Source: Paraflavisolibacter caeni
GTDB lineage: Bacteria > Bacteroidota > Bacteroidia > Chitinophagales > Chitinophagaceae
DNA: 64,000 bases
Assembly (NCBI RefSeq): GCF_025628885.1
Contig: NZ_JAOTIF010000005.1
Location: 62,001 to 126,000, forward strand
Direction of reading: 5' to 3'
The translations under genes and the position numbers were made by a program. Positions 9,039-17,748 of the stretch are shown here, one piece after another. The notes beneath the pieces were generated by a model, which saw only the letters and a list, made by a program, of their open reading frames with translations, ran no database searches and had not been told where the DNA came from. Positions within the stretch are counted from its first letter, which is position 1. Each line of letters starts with the position of its first letter.

Positions 9039-10403
9039 TCATTCCGTTTTATCAACAGGTGCTATTTCTTTTTCATCCTTGGATTCCATCAAATACCCTT
9101 TCTTTAAATGATCATAAAAGGAATGTTTGTCAATTAAAAGTGAAGCTATGTTTGAAAGCAAAGCAGCCAACATCAGGTGAAAGATAACACTATGCCGGTC
9201 GGTCATTTCCAAAACCAATATAGCAGATGTAAATGGTGTACGGGTAACGCCTGTAAGAAAGCCAACCATGCCACTTAAAATCAATACATTGGCGTTTGAG
9301 CCTAAAAACTCAAACAAACTGGCTATGAAAGCACCAATACTGGCACCTGCTGCAAGAGCGGGCGCAAAAATACCGCCTGCTGCTCCTGTGCCAAATGAAA
9401 TAGAAGGGCCTACAATACGCAATAGTACGGTATGCCATTCTTCATGTTTATTTTCTGTGAATAAGACTGTAGTCATTATATCCTTTCCTGAACCCAGCAC
9501 TTTATCATTTAAAAAATAAGCGATAAGCGCAATTGTCAACCCAGAAAAAATAATAAACCCTATCGTCTTAGCTGTCGTTTTAAATGTATTTCTCCAACTC
9601 AATATCTTCAAAATCAATTTTGACATCAAACTGCCACCAATACCCGCAAGAATTGCTGTGAGGGCAACACTCAAGAATATTGTAAAACGAAGGTTGCCTA
9701 CAAAAGGAAAGCCCAGGTATAAATAGGGCCCAAGCAGACCTTGAGCTGTTAAACCGGCAATGATAACTGCAGAAAAAAGGGCAGTGCGAAAAAAGCGGAT
9801 GTGAATGCGGGCCAGTTCTTCAACTGCAAACACAAGCCCACCAAGAGGCGTATTGAAAGCTGCGGCTAATCCTGCAGCAGCGCCTGTCAAAATATAACTC
9901 TGCCTGGAAAGTTTAGGCCAACTTTCGGGTATCCATTTATTGATGATGCGAAAAACAGATCCTGCTATCTGTATGGTCGGACCTTCTCTTCCAATGGCTG
10001 CGCCACCGATAACCATGACCAAACTGGAAACAATCTTTGTGATGATGATCCGGAGGCTAAGTAAATGATCGATTTTATGATTATACTTAGGATTCGCTAA
10101 TTCTATAGCTGCCATCACTTGGGGGATACCACTACCTCTGGCATTGGGACCAAATTTTTGAACTACATACCATGCAACAAAAAAGCATAACGGCGTAAGA
10201 ATAAATATTACCCATTTATGTGAGTGAAAGATCATTTGTGCAAAGTGTTCTGCTGAACTAAAGAGCGCTGCATACCCAACGGCTATCAATCCTGTTAAAA
10301 TAGACGCTACCCAAAAGGGTAGCGCTTGCAAAAAATTTACTTTCCAGCTGATAGAGGAAAAAACTTCTATAATATGTTGAATTCTATGTTTTATTTTTTT
10401 CAT
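9039..10403 (-). CDS. ClC-type chloride channel/exchanger
   Basis: An integral membrane protein of 454 residues with the ClC signature motifs in order: GSGIPQ (90-95), GREGPTIQ (138-145), EELARI (195-200) and GGIFAPALAAGASIGA near residue 345. The gating Glu of GREGP (E140) and the internal proton-pathway Glu (E195/E196 region) are both present. By comparison with the E. coli protein this suggests a 2 Cl-/1 H+ antiporter rather than a channel (inference). There is no CBS domain; the chain ends in a charged tail. Such exchangers help with acid or ionic stress, which fits the neighbouring Usp and trehalose genes. Confidence 0.92.
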   Translation of the reverse strand: MKKIKHRIQHIIEVFSSISWKVNFLQALPFWVASILTGLIAVGYAALFSSAEHFAQMIFHSHKWVIFILTPLCFFVAWYVVQKFGPNARGSGIPQVMAAIELANPKYNHKIDHLLSLRIIITKIVSSLVMVIGGAAIGREGPTIQIAGSVFRIINKWIPESWPKLSRQSYILTGAAAGLAAAFNTPLGGLVFAVEELARIHIRFFRTALFSAVIIAGLTAQGLLGPYLYLGFPFVGNLRFTIFLSVALTAILAGIGGSLMSKLILKILSWRNTFKTTAKTIGFIIFSGLTIALIAYFLNDKVLGSGKDIMTTVLFTENKHEEWHTVLLRIVGPSISFGTGAAGGIFAPALAAGASIGAFIASLFEFLGSNANVLILSGMVGFLTGVTRTPFTSAILVLEMTDRHSVIFHLMLAALLSNIASLLIDKHSFYDHLKKGYLMESKDEKEIAPVDKTE

Positions 10404-10626
10404 TTATCCTACTTCTAAGCTGCAAAGTAAACGATGAATCAAGCATCAGTGTTGCTTCAATTTATAAATCAGTTATCAAACAACCATCCTTTGTTTGTTT
10501 CAATACTAATTATAATGAAATTCTAATCTTAGTTTAATGTAGCTCTACTTTTTGAGAGCCATATTACATTCATGCCAGTTGGCCGAAGCTGCCATATGGA
10601 TTAGCCAAACCACTTAATGCTATATT

Positions 10627-12855
10627 ATGAAATCAAGAAGACTCTTTATTATATCCAACCGTTTGCCGATGACCATTCAAAAAGAGGGAAATGAACTTAC
10701 GGTGATCCCTTCGGCAGGTGGATTGATCACTGCTATTAACAATTACCTTAAGAATTCAAAAGCGAATGCCAATGAGTTTTCTGAAACCTTTTGGGTGGGT
10801 ATGCCTTGTTGCAATCCTGCCGCATGGACAGAAGCAGCCAAAAAACTGCCACGTTCTAAATACACCTACCTGCCAGTATTTACCAGTTCCAAAACTTATG
10901 ATCAATACTACAATGGCTTTTCAAATTCTACTATATGGCCTTTATTTCACTATTTTCCATCCTTTACAGAATACAATACGGAAAACTACCATTGTTACGT
11001 TCAAGCGAACGCAGCCTTTGCTAAAGCATTGATTAAATATGCCAGACCGGGCGATGTTATATGGATCCATGATTACCACCTACTTCCATTGGCACAGATG
11101 CTTCGTACCGCATTACCAGAATTGACAATAGGTTTTTTCCTTCATATACCCTTTCCCTCTTATGAAATTTTTCGATTATTGCCCAGAAAATGGCAGGAGG
11201 AATTGTTGTACGGAATGTTGGGTGCAGACCTGGTTGGATTTCATACGATTGACTATACGGCTCATTTTCTTCAATGTGTTCGAATGATTTTGGGTCTTGA
11301 ACACGACATGCATGTTATAGAGCATGAAAACCGCCTCATTAAAGTAGATGTTTTTCCGATTAGCATTGATTTTGATCATTTTAATAATGGCTATGATCAT
11401 GAACAGGTTGTACAAACCAGAACTTTAATCCAAGAGAAATTTAGCCATAAGAAAATAATTTTTTCTGTTGACAGATTAGACTATACGAAGGGTGTTTCCA
11501 ATCGGTTAAGAGCGTATGAATTGTTCTTGCAACGGAATCCTCAATTCAAGGAAAAAGTAGTGTTTATTTTAGTGATTGTTCCTTCCAGAGAGGGTATATC
11601 CAAATATACAGAACGTAAAAAAATCTTTGATGAGATGATCGGTAAGATGAACAGCACTATGGGAAATATTCACTGGCAACCCATCATTTACCAGTACAAT
11701 TCAGTAAGCTTTGAAGAAATGGTTGGCTTATATACTGCTTGTGATCTGGCTTTGATCACTCCTTTACGCGATGGGATGAACCTGGTAGCAAAGGAATTTG
11801 TTGCCAGCAGAAAAGATAAAAAAGGCGTATTGGTACTGAGTGAAATGGCTGGGGCAGCACGAGAATTAACCTCTGCCTTGACTATAAACCCTAATGATGT
11901 GGATGAGGTAGCTGATAAAATTCTGGAGGGGCTGGAAATGCCTGAGGATGAAAAAATGCAGCGTTTAGAAGCCATGCGCAACAGGCTAAAGCAATATGAC
12001 GTGCAGGCATGGGCTGTGGATTTCTTTAACCAGCTTCATCAAATTAAAGAAAAGCAAAGGGCTTTCCAGGTAAAGTTCCTGGACGATCTGACAAAAAGAA
12101 ATTTGCTAGATGAATTCGGAAATTCCAACAGGCGTTTGATTTTACTGGATTATGATGGTACGCTGGTTGCATTTGCCCCTAAACCACAGGAAGCCAAGCC
12201 AAGTTTTCGGTTAATGGAACTGCTGCAAAGATTATGTGAAAATGAACAGAATAATGTTTATATCATTAGTGGCAGAGATAGTGACACCTTGGATAACTGG
12301 CTGGGCAAACTTCCCATCTACATCATTGCTGAACATGGCGCCAAAATGAAATTGAAGAATGGTGCATGGAAAAACCGGATCGCACAACATCATGAGTGGA
12401 AACAGCAGGTGCAGGAGATCATGGAAGTATATGAGAGACGTTGCGCCAACACTTTTATTGAAATGAAAGAATTTTCTATAGTTTGGCATTATCGTAACGC
12501 TGATGCAGAACAAGGCCGACTGCGCGCATTAGAATTGATTGGAGCTTTGAATGAGTATGCATACAATTTGGGCGTCCAGGTATTAATGGGTCATAAAATA
12601 GTAGAAGTCAGGCTTAGCGGGTTTGATAAAGGATCGGCACTGAAAAAGGAAGTTTTGCATGAAGAATATGATTTTATTTTAGCTATGGGAGATGACAGAA
12701 CAGATGAAGATATGTTCAAGATGCTGAGTAAAAGGAAAAATGCATATACCATTAAAATTGGTGCTGAAGCATCTTATGCCAGCTATAATTTATATACGCA
12801 TCAAATGGCACTAGCACTTTTGGATTCGATGAGCTATTTGCCTGTTGAACATTAA
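10627..12855 (+). CDS. Bifunctional trehalose-6-phosphate synthase/phosphatase (copy 2)
   Basis: A fused enzyme of 742 residues with the same order as the gene at 2479: GT20 synthase (SNRLPMT, HDYHLLPLAQM, HIPFPS, RLDYTKG, LRDGMNLVAKEF) then HAD phosphatase (LLDYDGTL, IISGRDS, GDDRTDED). All catalytic motifs are intact. By eye the two copies share well over half their residues, including whole blocks such as FSETFWVGMPCC, so this is a duplication about 8 kb apart. ATG at 10627 is the first codon before the conserved SNRLP motif. The promoter should lie in the 223-nt divergent gap shared with the ClC gene. Confidence 0.93.
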   Translation: MKSRRLFIISNRLPMTIQKEGNELTVIPSAGGLITAINNYLKNSKANANEFSETFWVGMPCCNPAAWTEAAKKLPRSKYTYLPVFTSSKTYDQYYNGFSNSTIWPLFHYFPSFTEYNTENYHCYVQANAAFAKALIKYARPGDVIWIHDYHLLPLAQMLRTALPELTIGFFLHIPFPSYEIFRLLPRKWQEELLYGMLGADLVGFHTIDYTAHFLQCVRMILGLEHDMHVIEHENRLIKVDVFPISIDFDHFNNGYDHEQVVQTRTLIQEKFSHKKIIFSVDRLDYTKGVSNRLRAYELFLQRNPQFKEKVVFILVIVPSREGISKYTERKKIFDEMIGKMNSTMGNIHWQPIIYQYNSVSFEEMVGLYTACDLALITPLRDGMNLVAKEFVASRKDKKGVLVLSEMAGAARELTSALTINPNDVDEVADKILEGLEMPEDEKMQRLEAMRNRLKQYDVQAWAVDFFNQLHQIKEKQRAFQVKFLDDLTKRNLLDEFGNSNRRLILLDYDGTLVAFAPKPQEAKPSFRLMELLQRLCENEQNNVYIISGRDSDTLDNWLGKLPIYIIAEHGAKMKLKNGAWKNRIAQHHEWKQQVQEIMEVYERRCANTFIEMKEFSIVWHYRNADAEQGRLRALELIGALNEYAYNLGVQVLMGHKIVEVRLSGFDKGSALKKEVLHEEYDFILAMGDDRTDEDMFKMLSKRKNAYTIKIGAEASYASYNLYTHQMALALLDSMSYLPVEH

Positions 12856-12931
12856 TTGGAATAATTATAGAAGTCTTCTGATCGCTATAAAAAGATATTG
12901 CGCTTTATGAGAGGCTGATTTGTTTAGATAA

Positions 12932-13768
12932 TTAAGACGATCGTTTCATGATTAAAACTGGAACTTTTGCCTGATGAATGATCCTTTGTGTGTGCGGCCC
13001 AATAAATTGTTGCTTATACGTGATATCAATAGATGACGTCAGTAAAATCAAATCTACTCCTAATTGATCGGCACATGTCAAGATATGATCTGCAAAATTA
13101 TTTCCAGAACTGAACTGTGTTGAAATGTTTATCCGTTCGCCTACCAGTTTACTTTTTAATTCTTCAATTAAAATTGAAAATAATTGTTCATCTTCATTTT
13201 TATATGAAGACAAGCAAAGCATTTGCAGGTTTGTATTCATTTCTGACGTTAATGCCAAAACCTGGTCAATGTTTTTAAATGTGCCATATAAAGGTTTTAT
13301 TGGAAACAAAACATTTTTAAATTCTTTACACTTCTTTTTAGTTGGGATGGTTAGCACCGGGCATTCTGCATATTTGACCACATTATAAGCATTGGTACCA
13401 ATAAATTGTTCTCTGAAGCCTGAAGCCCCATGAACGCCCATAACAATCAAGTCACAATTGTTTTTTATTGCGGTATGAACAATTGCTGCGCTTGCCAGCC
13501 CCTCCTCTATGATAATTTTCGGTTTGTTGCCCAGCTTTTTATTTGCGGTATCAGCCAGGGCATTAAAAATATCTTCATAATTATTAAATAATCGATCATT
13601 AAAAAGAGAGTTTGGATTATTCGAGCTAAAAGTATTGTCTTGAACGTAAATAATCTCAACACTCGCTTTTTGACACTCAGCTAAATAAAGTGCAGTTTCA
13701 AAAGCATTTAAAGAACTTTCACTAAGATCGATAGGAATTAATATTTTATTGAATTGATGTGTATTCAT
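12932..13768 (-). CDS. Universal stress protein, tandem UspA domains
   Basis: A protein of about 279 residues with two UspA domains. Domain 1 begins NKILIPIDLSESSLNAF and carries the nucleotide-loop motif IVMGVHGASGFREQFIG. Domain 2 ends in LLTSSIDITYKQQFIGPHTQ with a weaker loop, and then VPVLIMK. The ATG at 13768 or the one at 13780 (with AGGGTGG just upstream) are both possible; a longer frame opens at 13816. It is convergent with the second trehalose synthase gene, so the trehalose/Usp pairing seen at 1.4-4.7 kb recurs here. Confidence 0.86.
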   Translation of the reverse strand: MNTHQFNKILIPIDLSESSLNAFETALYLAECQKASVEIIYVQDNTFSSNNPNSLFNDRLFNNYEDIFNALADTANKKLGNKPKIIIEEGLASAAIVHTAIKNNCDLIVMGVHGASGFREQFIGTNAYNVVKYAECPVLTIPTKKKCKEFKNVLFPIKPLYGTFKNIDQVLALTSEMNTNLQMLCLSSYKNEDEQLFSILIEELKSKLVGERINISTQFSSGNNFADHILTCADQLGVDLILLTSSIDITYKQQFIGPHTQRIIHQAKVPVLIMKRSS

Positions 13769-13820
13769 TTTGATTCGCATAACCACCCTGTAATGGATTC
13801 TTACTTTTAACTTCAATGTA

Positions 13821-14054
13821 TTATCTAAACGTCAATATTCTTCTTTGGGCAGCCGGGCTATTACTTTTGGAGATAGAATCTACCCGTTTTACTAGGTTAA
13901 TATTTAATGCTTGAAGGGAATCGTTCTGAAGGAGAAGCCTACGGTTTTGGTGCTTGATAGAAATATTTTGGCTGAGCAAAAAACAAATCACGAGCACCAA
14001 GGCACTGACAATAGCAAACAACACTAAATATAACCTGTTGCTCCTTTTCATCAT
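13821..14054 (-). CDS. Small single-pass membrane protein with coiled coil
   Basis: A 77-residue protein with one transmembrane helix at about residues 8-28 (LYLVLFAIVSALVLVICFLL). A polar heptad-like stretch follows (HQNRRLLLQNDSLQALNINL) and then a basic tail. It lies directly upstream of the Usp gene on the same strand and is probably co-transcribed. The function is unknown; the shape resembles small FtsL/FtsB-like or envelope-anchoring proteins, but no homology is claimed. Confidence 0.55.
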   Translation of the reverse strand: MMKRSNRLYLVLFAIVSALVLVICFLLSQNISIKHQNRRLLLQNDSLQALNINLVKRVDSISKSNSPAAQRRILTFR

Positions 14055-14305
14055 ATACTTAATGTTTCATGAAGCTTTGATAGTATAAATATTTTGAAAC
14101 CACGGAGTATGAATAAATTTCAGAATTGGACAAAACGTTTGCATAAATCGAAGTATAGCTTTCAATGTTACAATCAAAAAAATCCAAAGCCTTCAATGCA
14201 TTCTTTAGCTCCGTGGAATTCAAACAACATAAAAACATTTACCAATGCAAGTAGCACTTTATTTATTAGTAGCTTATGAATTCAGGATTAGAAAGAGATT
14301 AGATT

Positions 14306-14520
14306 TTATAAAAAATGCCCAAAAAGCATTGCCCGGCTGGATAATGGAATGTTGAAACCCTCTTTTTCTAAATAGGACTTTGCTTTTGCCATCTCTTCAT
14401 CTTCATTTATAAACAAAAAAACAAACCTGTCATCTCCTTTGAACTTGTTGTACAGCCCATTCAGCGAAGGCATTTCTGCCCTGCGTGGAGGGCACCAGGT
14501 TGCCCAGCACCTGAAAGATT
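14306..14520 (-). pseudogene. Remnant of a TlpA/thioredoxin-like protein
   Basis: The minus strand reads CWATWCPPRRAEMPSLNGLY and then a frame to a stop at 14306, which is the redox-motif region and downstream half of a TlpA-family thioredoxin. There is no start codon: an in-frame stop precedes the motif by only a few codons, and the N-terminal half is missing. The active site also reads WCPPR instead of WCxxC, so the second Cys is lost. This is a decayed fragment. Confidence 0.65.
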
Positions 14521-14826
14521 GAACAGCTAATTAAAGCTGTTTTGCATCAAGATCAGGGAAACAGAATCACTACCCCCAACATCTAAGGAAACACTTCGAT
14601 GGGACCAACAATTAAAGGCCAAGCACATGAATATCAAAGAATGTAACCGGACAAACTAAGGCAGTTTCCTATGCGTTTTCATTATATACAAAAAACATCT
14701 CATCCGTCCAATACTATCAAATATTATTTTAAGAAACCCAAGGATAACCATCATTAAATTAACTAACTCAAATCATTGTTATGGTCAAAGGGCCAAAATT
14801 ATATTTACTGTTTATCAAATATTATT

Positions 14827-15279
14827 ATGAATATGAAAAGTATATTAAAAGTATTTATATTCCTGCTGATTGTCTCTCCAATAATTTCATTGGCTCAGAA
14901 TCGCCAGGGTGGGTGGGGAAGGAATTCCAATTATAACAGGATTTATGATACAAAAACTGTTACAGAAGTAAAAGGCCAAGTTGTAGGAGTTGAGCAGGTT
15001 GTTCCTTTACAAGGCATGTCTTCAGGTATACATTTGCTGGTGAATACTGGAAGTGATACAATTTCCGTTCATTTAGGACCTAAATGGTATTTAGATAATC
15101 AATCTATCCAATTTACTGTCAATGATAAAGTGGAAGTTAAAGGTTCTAAAGTTCCTTTAAATGGAGAACAAATTATTATTGCAAGGGAAATTAGTAAAGA
15201 GGGTAAAGTGTTTACATTTAGGGATGAGAGTGGAATTCCATTATGGGCAGGCAAAGGAAAAGGCAAATCTACCCGCTGA
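14827..15279 (+). CDS. Exported small beta-rich (OB-like) protein
   Basis: About 150 residues. The signal peptide runs from residue 3 to 22 (SILKVFIFLLIVSPIISLAQ) and cleavage after AQ is typical. The mature part starts with a Gly/Asn/Arg-rich linker and continues with alternating beta strands: VTEVKGQVVGVEQV, ISVHLGPKWYLDNQ, DKVEVKGSKV and QIIIAREISKEGKVFTFRD. This pattern is typical of small OB-fold periplasmic proteins. A longer frame opens at 14776, but the ATG at 14827 directly precedes the signal peptide. It sits at the border of the sulfur locus; its function is unknown. A strong hairpin follows the stop. Confidence 0.72.
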   Translation: MNMKSILKVFIFLLIVSPIISLAQNRQGGWGRNSNYNRIYDTKTVTEVKGQVVGVEQVVPLQGMSSGIHLLVNTGSDTISVHLGPKWYLDNQSIQFTVNDKVEVKGSKVPLNGEQIIIAREISKEGKVFTFRDESGIPLWAGKGKGKSTR

Positions 15280-15305
15280 AACTTTTCAAATGTTTTTGAA
15301 AAGTT
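15280..15305 (+). terminator. Intrinsic terminator-like hairpin
   Basis: An 11-bp perfect stem (AACTTTTCAAA / TTTGAAAAGTT, arms 15280-15290 and 15295-15305) with a four-base loop starts at the last base of the exported-protein stop codon. It separates that gene from the convergent sulfur genes. Confidence 0.65.
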
Positions 15306-15486
15306 TCAAAAGGTTTAGGCGGTAGCTATATTTAGAAAACTATAATCGCTTTGACATTGAAATTTTAAAGTATTTTTCTTAATACTCTTAAGACACCTTA
15401 AAAAGCTCTACATTAAAGCAATGTTTATAAGTCCCCTCGGTATACTGTTGCGATGGACAAAATTGCCATAAGTCACAACAGTGTTT

Positions 15487-16026
15487 TTAGTGCGGCAGTC
15501 TTTCTCTGAAGTAGCCATATACCCAAGTACCTGTAACAGCACTTAATAAAACCACTAATGCAACCAGAGCACCAGTGCCGATTTGAGCAAACAAAGGACC
15601 AGGACAGGCGCCAGTCATAGCCCAACCAAGGCCGAAGATCAAACCACCTATAATTTGCCCTTTGTTAAACTTCTTAGGATGGAACTCGATTTTTTCGCCA
15701 TAGATGGTTTTGATGTTAAATCGTTTGATCAGCCAAACTGATATCATACCCACCACAACAGCTGTGCCGATCACACCATACATGTGGAAGCTTTGCAACC
15801 GGAACATTTCCTGAATGCGGAACCAAGAGATCACTTCAGCTTTAGTAAACACGATACCGAAGATGATTCCGACGATTGCGTATTTGATGTTGTGATACCA
15901 TTTGTGCTGTAAATGAGACTCGTTGACACACATGGTATCCTGTGCACGTACTTCGTAGTCAGTATCATTTAGTTGTTCGACTACTAAGGGTTGATGAGTT
16001 TTATGTTGATAAGAAGTGTCAATCAT
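15487..16026 (-). CDS. YeeE/YedE-family sulfur transporter subunit (C-terminal half type)
   Basis: A membrane protein of 179 residues. The first 45 residues are hydrophilic and are followed by about four hydrophobic helices. The signature GLGWAMTGACPGPLFAQIG with its conserved Cys is characteristic of the YeeE/YedE (DUF6691) half-subunits, which with a partner form a thiosulfate or persulfide-type sulfur permease (family knowledge). It lies 42 nt downstream of its partner gene at 16069, and the pair probably forms one transporter. Confidence 0.85.
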   Translation of the reverse strand: MIDTSYQHKTHQPLVVEQLNDTDYEVRAQDTMCVNESHLQHKWYHNIKYAIVGIIFGIVFTKAEVISWFRIQEMFRLQSFHMYGVIGTAVVVGMISVWLIKRFNIKTIYGEKIEFHPKKFNKGQIIGGLIFGLGWAMTGACPGPLFAQIGTGALVALVVLLSAVTGTWVYGYFRERLPH

Positions 16027-16068
16027 TATAATAGTATTTTGATGATTTTGAAAGTTATAGTTCCTGAG

Positions 16069-16620
16069 TTATAGTTTCATGATGAAAGGCAGAAGCAGGT
16101 TAGCCATGATAAAACCGCCCACCATAAAACTGAGGGATGGTTTTTGCAGATCGCTTAAACCCATGATCGAATGGCCACTGGTGCATCCACCAGCATACCG
16201 GGAGCCAAAACCTACCAAGAAACCGCCGCCAACTAAAAGCACAAGCCCCCTAATTGAAAACAGGTTTTCAAAGCTGAAAATCTGGGCTGGGATCATTTTA
16301 CTATAATCATTGATGCCATAGCCTTTCAGTTCTTCTACAAGTGTCTGGTTTACTTGTATTGGATCAGGACTTGAAAAGAATTGAGTGGCCAGGAATGCAC
16401 CCAGCAGGATACCACCTACGAAAAAGAAGTTCCACATTTCCTTTTTCCAGTTGTATTTAAAGAATTTGATGTTTGTAGGCAGGCAGGCTGCGCAGGCATG
16501 GCGAAGATTCGCGGAAATGCCAAAGTGTTTGTTGCCTAATATCAATAAGGCCGGTACGGTGAGGCCAACAAAAGCTCCAGCGACATACCATGGCCATGGT
16601 TGTTTTAACAGCTCAATCAT
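16069..16620 (-). CDS. YeeE/YedE-family sulfur transporter subunit (N-terminal half type)
   Basis: A membrane protein of 183 residues with helices near residues 10-30, 62-82, 125-145 and 160-180. The conserved motif GSRYAGGCTSGHSIMGLS holds the family's pore Cys. Cysteines in CAACLPTN near residue 45 are also notable. Together with the gene at 15487 it should import a reduced sulfur compound such as thiosulfate. A CGTGA-N6-TCACG palindrome lies 57 nt before the start codon, the same arrangement as for the dioxygenase operon and the TauE gene. Confidence 0.87.
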   Translation of the reverse strand: MIELLKQPWPWYVAGAFVGLTVPALLILGNKHFGISANLRHACAACLPTNIKFFKYNWKKEMWNFFFVGGILLGAFLATQFFSSPDPIQVNQTLVEELKGYGINDYSKMIPAQIFSFENLFSIRGLVLLVGGGFLVGFGSRYAGGCTSGHSIMGLSDLQKPSLSFMVGGFIMANLLLPFIMKL

Positions 16621-16668
16621 TGTTTTTCAATTTTGAATGCAAAGGTGACCACTGAAGAGAATAGTGTT

Positions 16669-16684
16669 CGTGATTCATGTCACG
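16669..16684. promoter_or_regulatory. CGTGA-N6-TCACG operator, site 1
   Basis: A perfect 5-bp inverted repeat with a 6-bp spacer (CGTGATTCATGTCACG), centred about 57 nt upstream of the YeeE start at 16620. Two more copies occur at 19224 and 20120. The geometry equals that of Crp/Fnr-family sites (TGTGA-N6-TCACA) with C/G in the outermost position. Confidence 0.75.
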
Positions 16685-16715
16685 GTACTATTCATTTTTA
16701 GAAATTATTCAGATA

Positions 16716-16886
16716 TTAATTCTCTGCTTTGTCAAATGTTACATTGCAGGCGTGTGCCGGATCATATTTGACGAAAAATGAAAGCCAGATGGTTCTTGAA
16801 AGATGCATTAGGTAAGGCTGCAGTACTATTAATAAAACTGCATTAAATCCTATCCACCAGAAGAACCTATTATCACTGAGCGACAT
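16716..16886 (-). CDS. Short membrane ORF or gene remnant
   Basis: A 56-residue frame from ATG 16886 to TAA 16716, immediately downstream of the DUF2892 gene on the same strand. It has a hydrophobic stretch (FFWWIGFNAVLLIVLQPYLM) and then SRTIWLSFFVKYDPAHACN. The frame is open upstream of the ATG and overlaps the end of the DUF2892 gene, so the protein could be a C-terminal remnant of a larger membrane protein. I do not recognise the family. Confidence 0.4.
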   Translation of the reverse strand: MSLSDNRFFWWIGFNAVLLIVLQPYLMHLSRTIWLSFFVKYDPAHACNVTFDKAEN

Positions 16887-16921
16887 TCCAATGAAAACCC
16901 ACCAGGCAATAAGCCCGCCCC

Positions 16922-17164
16922 TTAAGGGCCGACTTCTTCATAGATAATTTCCTTAGGATTTTCTTTCTTTCTATTTATTCGTGGGGCACATCCACTTGCG
17001 CCACAACAGCCGGTGTTTGCAAGTGCAGTAATCATCAGAAATGTACCTGCTATCGTTGCCAGATATTCTTTCTGCCACAAACCTGTAATAACAGCCCCTA
17101 GTCCAAAAAGCAGACGCACCCAGCGTACAACATTCCAATTATTGAATATTCTACTTTTCATCAT
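16922..17164 (-). CDS. DUF2892 (YgaP-like) membrane protein
   Basis: A protein of 80 residues with two hydrophobic helices (about 14-32 and 35-50) and a Cys-rich motif TGCCGASGCAP near residue 52. The DUF2892 inner-membrane domain is often fused to rhodanese in YgaP; here the rhodanese is a separate gene just upstream. Start and stop overlap as ATGA (17161-17164), which implies translational coupling. Probable role: membrane anchoring or passage of sulfane sulfur. Confidence 0.75.
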   Translation of the reverse strand: MMKSRIFNNWNVVRWVRLLFGLGAVITGLWQKEYLATIAGTFLMITALANTGCCGASGCAPRINRKKENPKEIIYEEVGP

Positions 17165-17475
17165 CCTATTAAGATTTGTAAATTAGTCCAGGCTCCTCCA
17201 TTATAGGCTTCGATACCAGCTGAAGTGAGCGTATTTTTTGCCATCAAGCTGCGGCTGCCGCTCCGGCAAACCGTAATCACTGGTTTGCCCCATCTTTTAA
17301 TGATATCTGATTTCAGCTTTATTTCGTTCAGGGGAATGTTTTGAGCACCTTTAATATGCCCCTGACTGTATTCACGGGGTGTGCGTACATCAATGATGAC
17401 AGCACCTTTAGCCAAGGCCTGCTGTAAAATGGTTGTGTTTTTGCCTGTGAAAAGATTTCTAAAGAAATGAAGCAT
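17161..17475 (-). CDS. Single-domain rhodanese (sulfurtransferase)
   Basis: A protein of 104 residues. The rhodanese fold is seen from IIDVRTPREYSQGHIKGAQN to the active-site loop TVCRSGSRS, which holds the persulfide-forming Cys, and ends GIEAYNGGAWTNL. A basic, hydrophobic N-terminus (MLHFFRNLF) precedes the domain. It overlaps the DUF2892 gene by 4 nt and follows the second rhodanese by 6 nt, all one operon. It is expected to accept sulfane sulfur from persulfides or thiosulfate. Confidence 0.88.
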   Translation of the reverse strand: MLHFFRNLFTGKNTTILQQALAKGAVIIDVRTPREYSQGHIKGAQNIPLNEIKLKSDIIKRWGKPVITVCRSGSRSLMAKNTLTSAGIEAYNGGAWTNLQILIG

Positions 17476-17481
17476 ATAAAT

Positions 17482-17745
17482 TTATTTTACCTGTAAAAGA
17501 TCTTCTAATGCGCCACCATTGAATGCTTCCATAATGCCATTTTGTATCATTATTGAAACAGCCATTCCGCTGCGGTTGCCACTTCGGCAATAAGCAATGA
17601 TTGGCTTTTCTATATCCTTCAGTTCGCCTATACGTTCAGATACCTGATTTAAGGGTATGTTGACTGCTCCCGGATAGTGACCTTGAGCAAACTCTTCCGG
17701 CGTACGTACATCGACTATAGCTGCGTTATCTAATTGGTTTTTCAT
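17482..17745 (-). CDS. Single-domain rhodanese (sulfurtransferase)
   Basis: A protein of 87 residues that is almost exactly one rhodanese domain: IVDVRTPEEFAQGHYPGAVN, then the loop AYCRSGNRSGMAV with the catalytic Cys, and a C-terminal GGALEDL. It begins three bases after the stop of the persulfide dioxygenase gene and is probably co-transcribed with it. It is similar to the next rhodanese and likely arose by duplication. Confidence 0.88.
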   Translation of the reverse strand: MKNQLDNAAIVDVRTPEEFAQGHYPGAVNIPLNQVSERIGELKDIEKPIIAYCRSGNRSGMAVSIMIQNGIMEAFNGGALEDLLQVK

Positions 17746-17748
17746 ATT

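Noticed and set aside
14094-14279. A 61-codon frame on the plus strand
   Set aside because: Low-complexity Asn/Ser/Lys composition, no start context and no neighbour reason to believe it.
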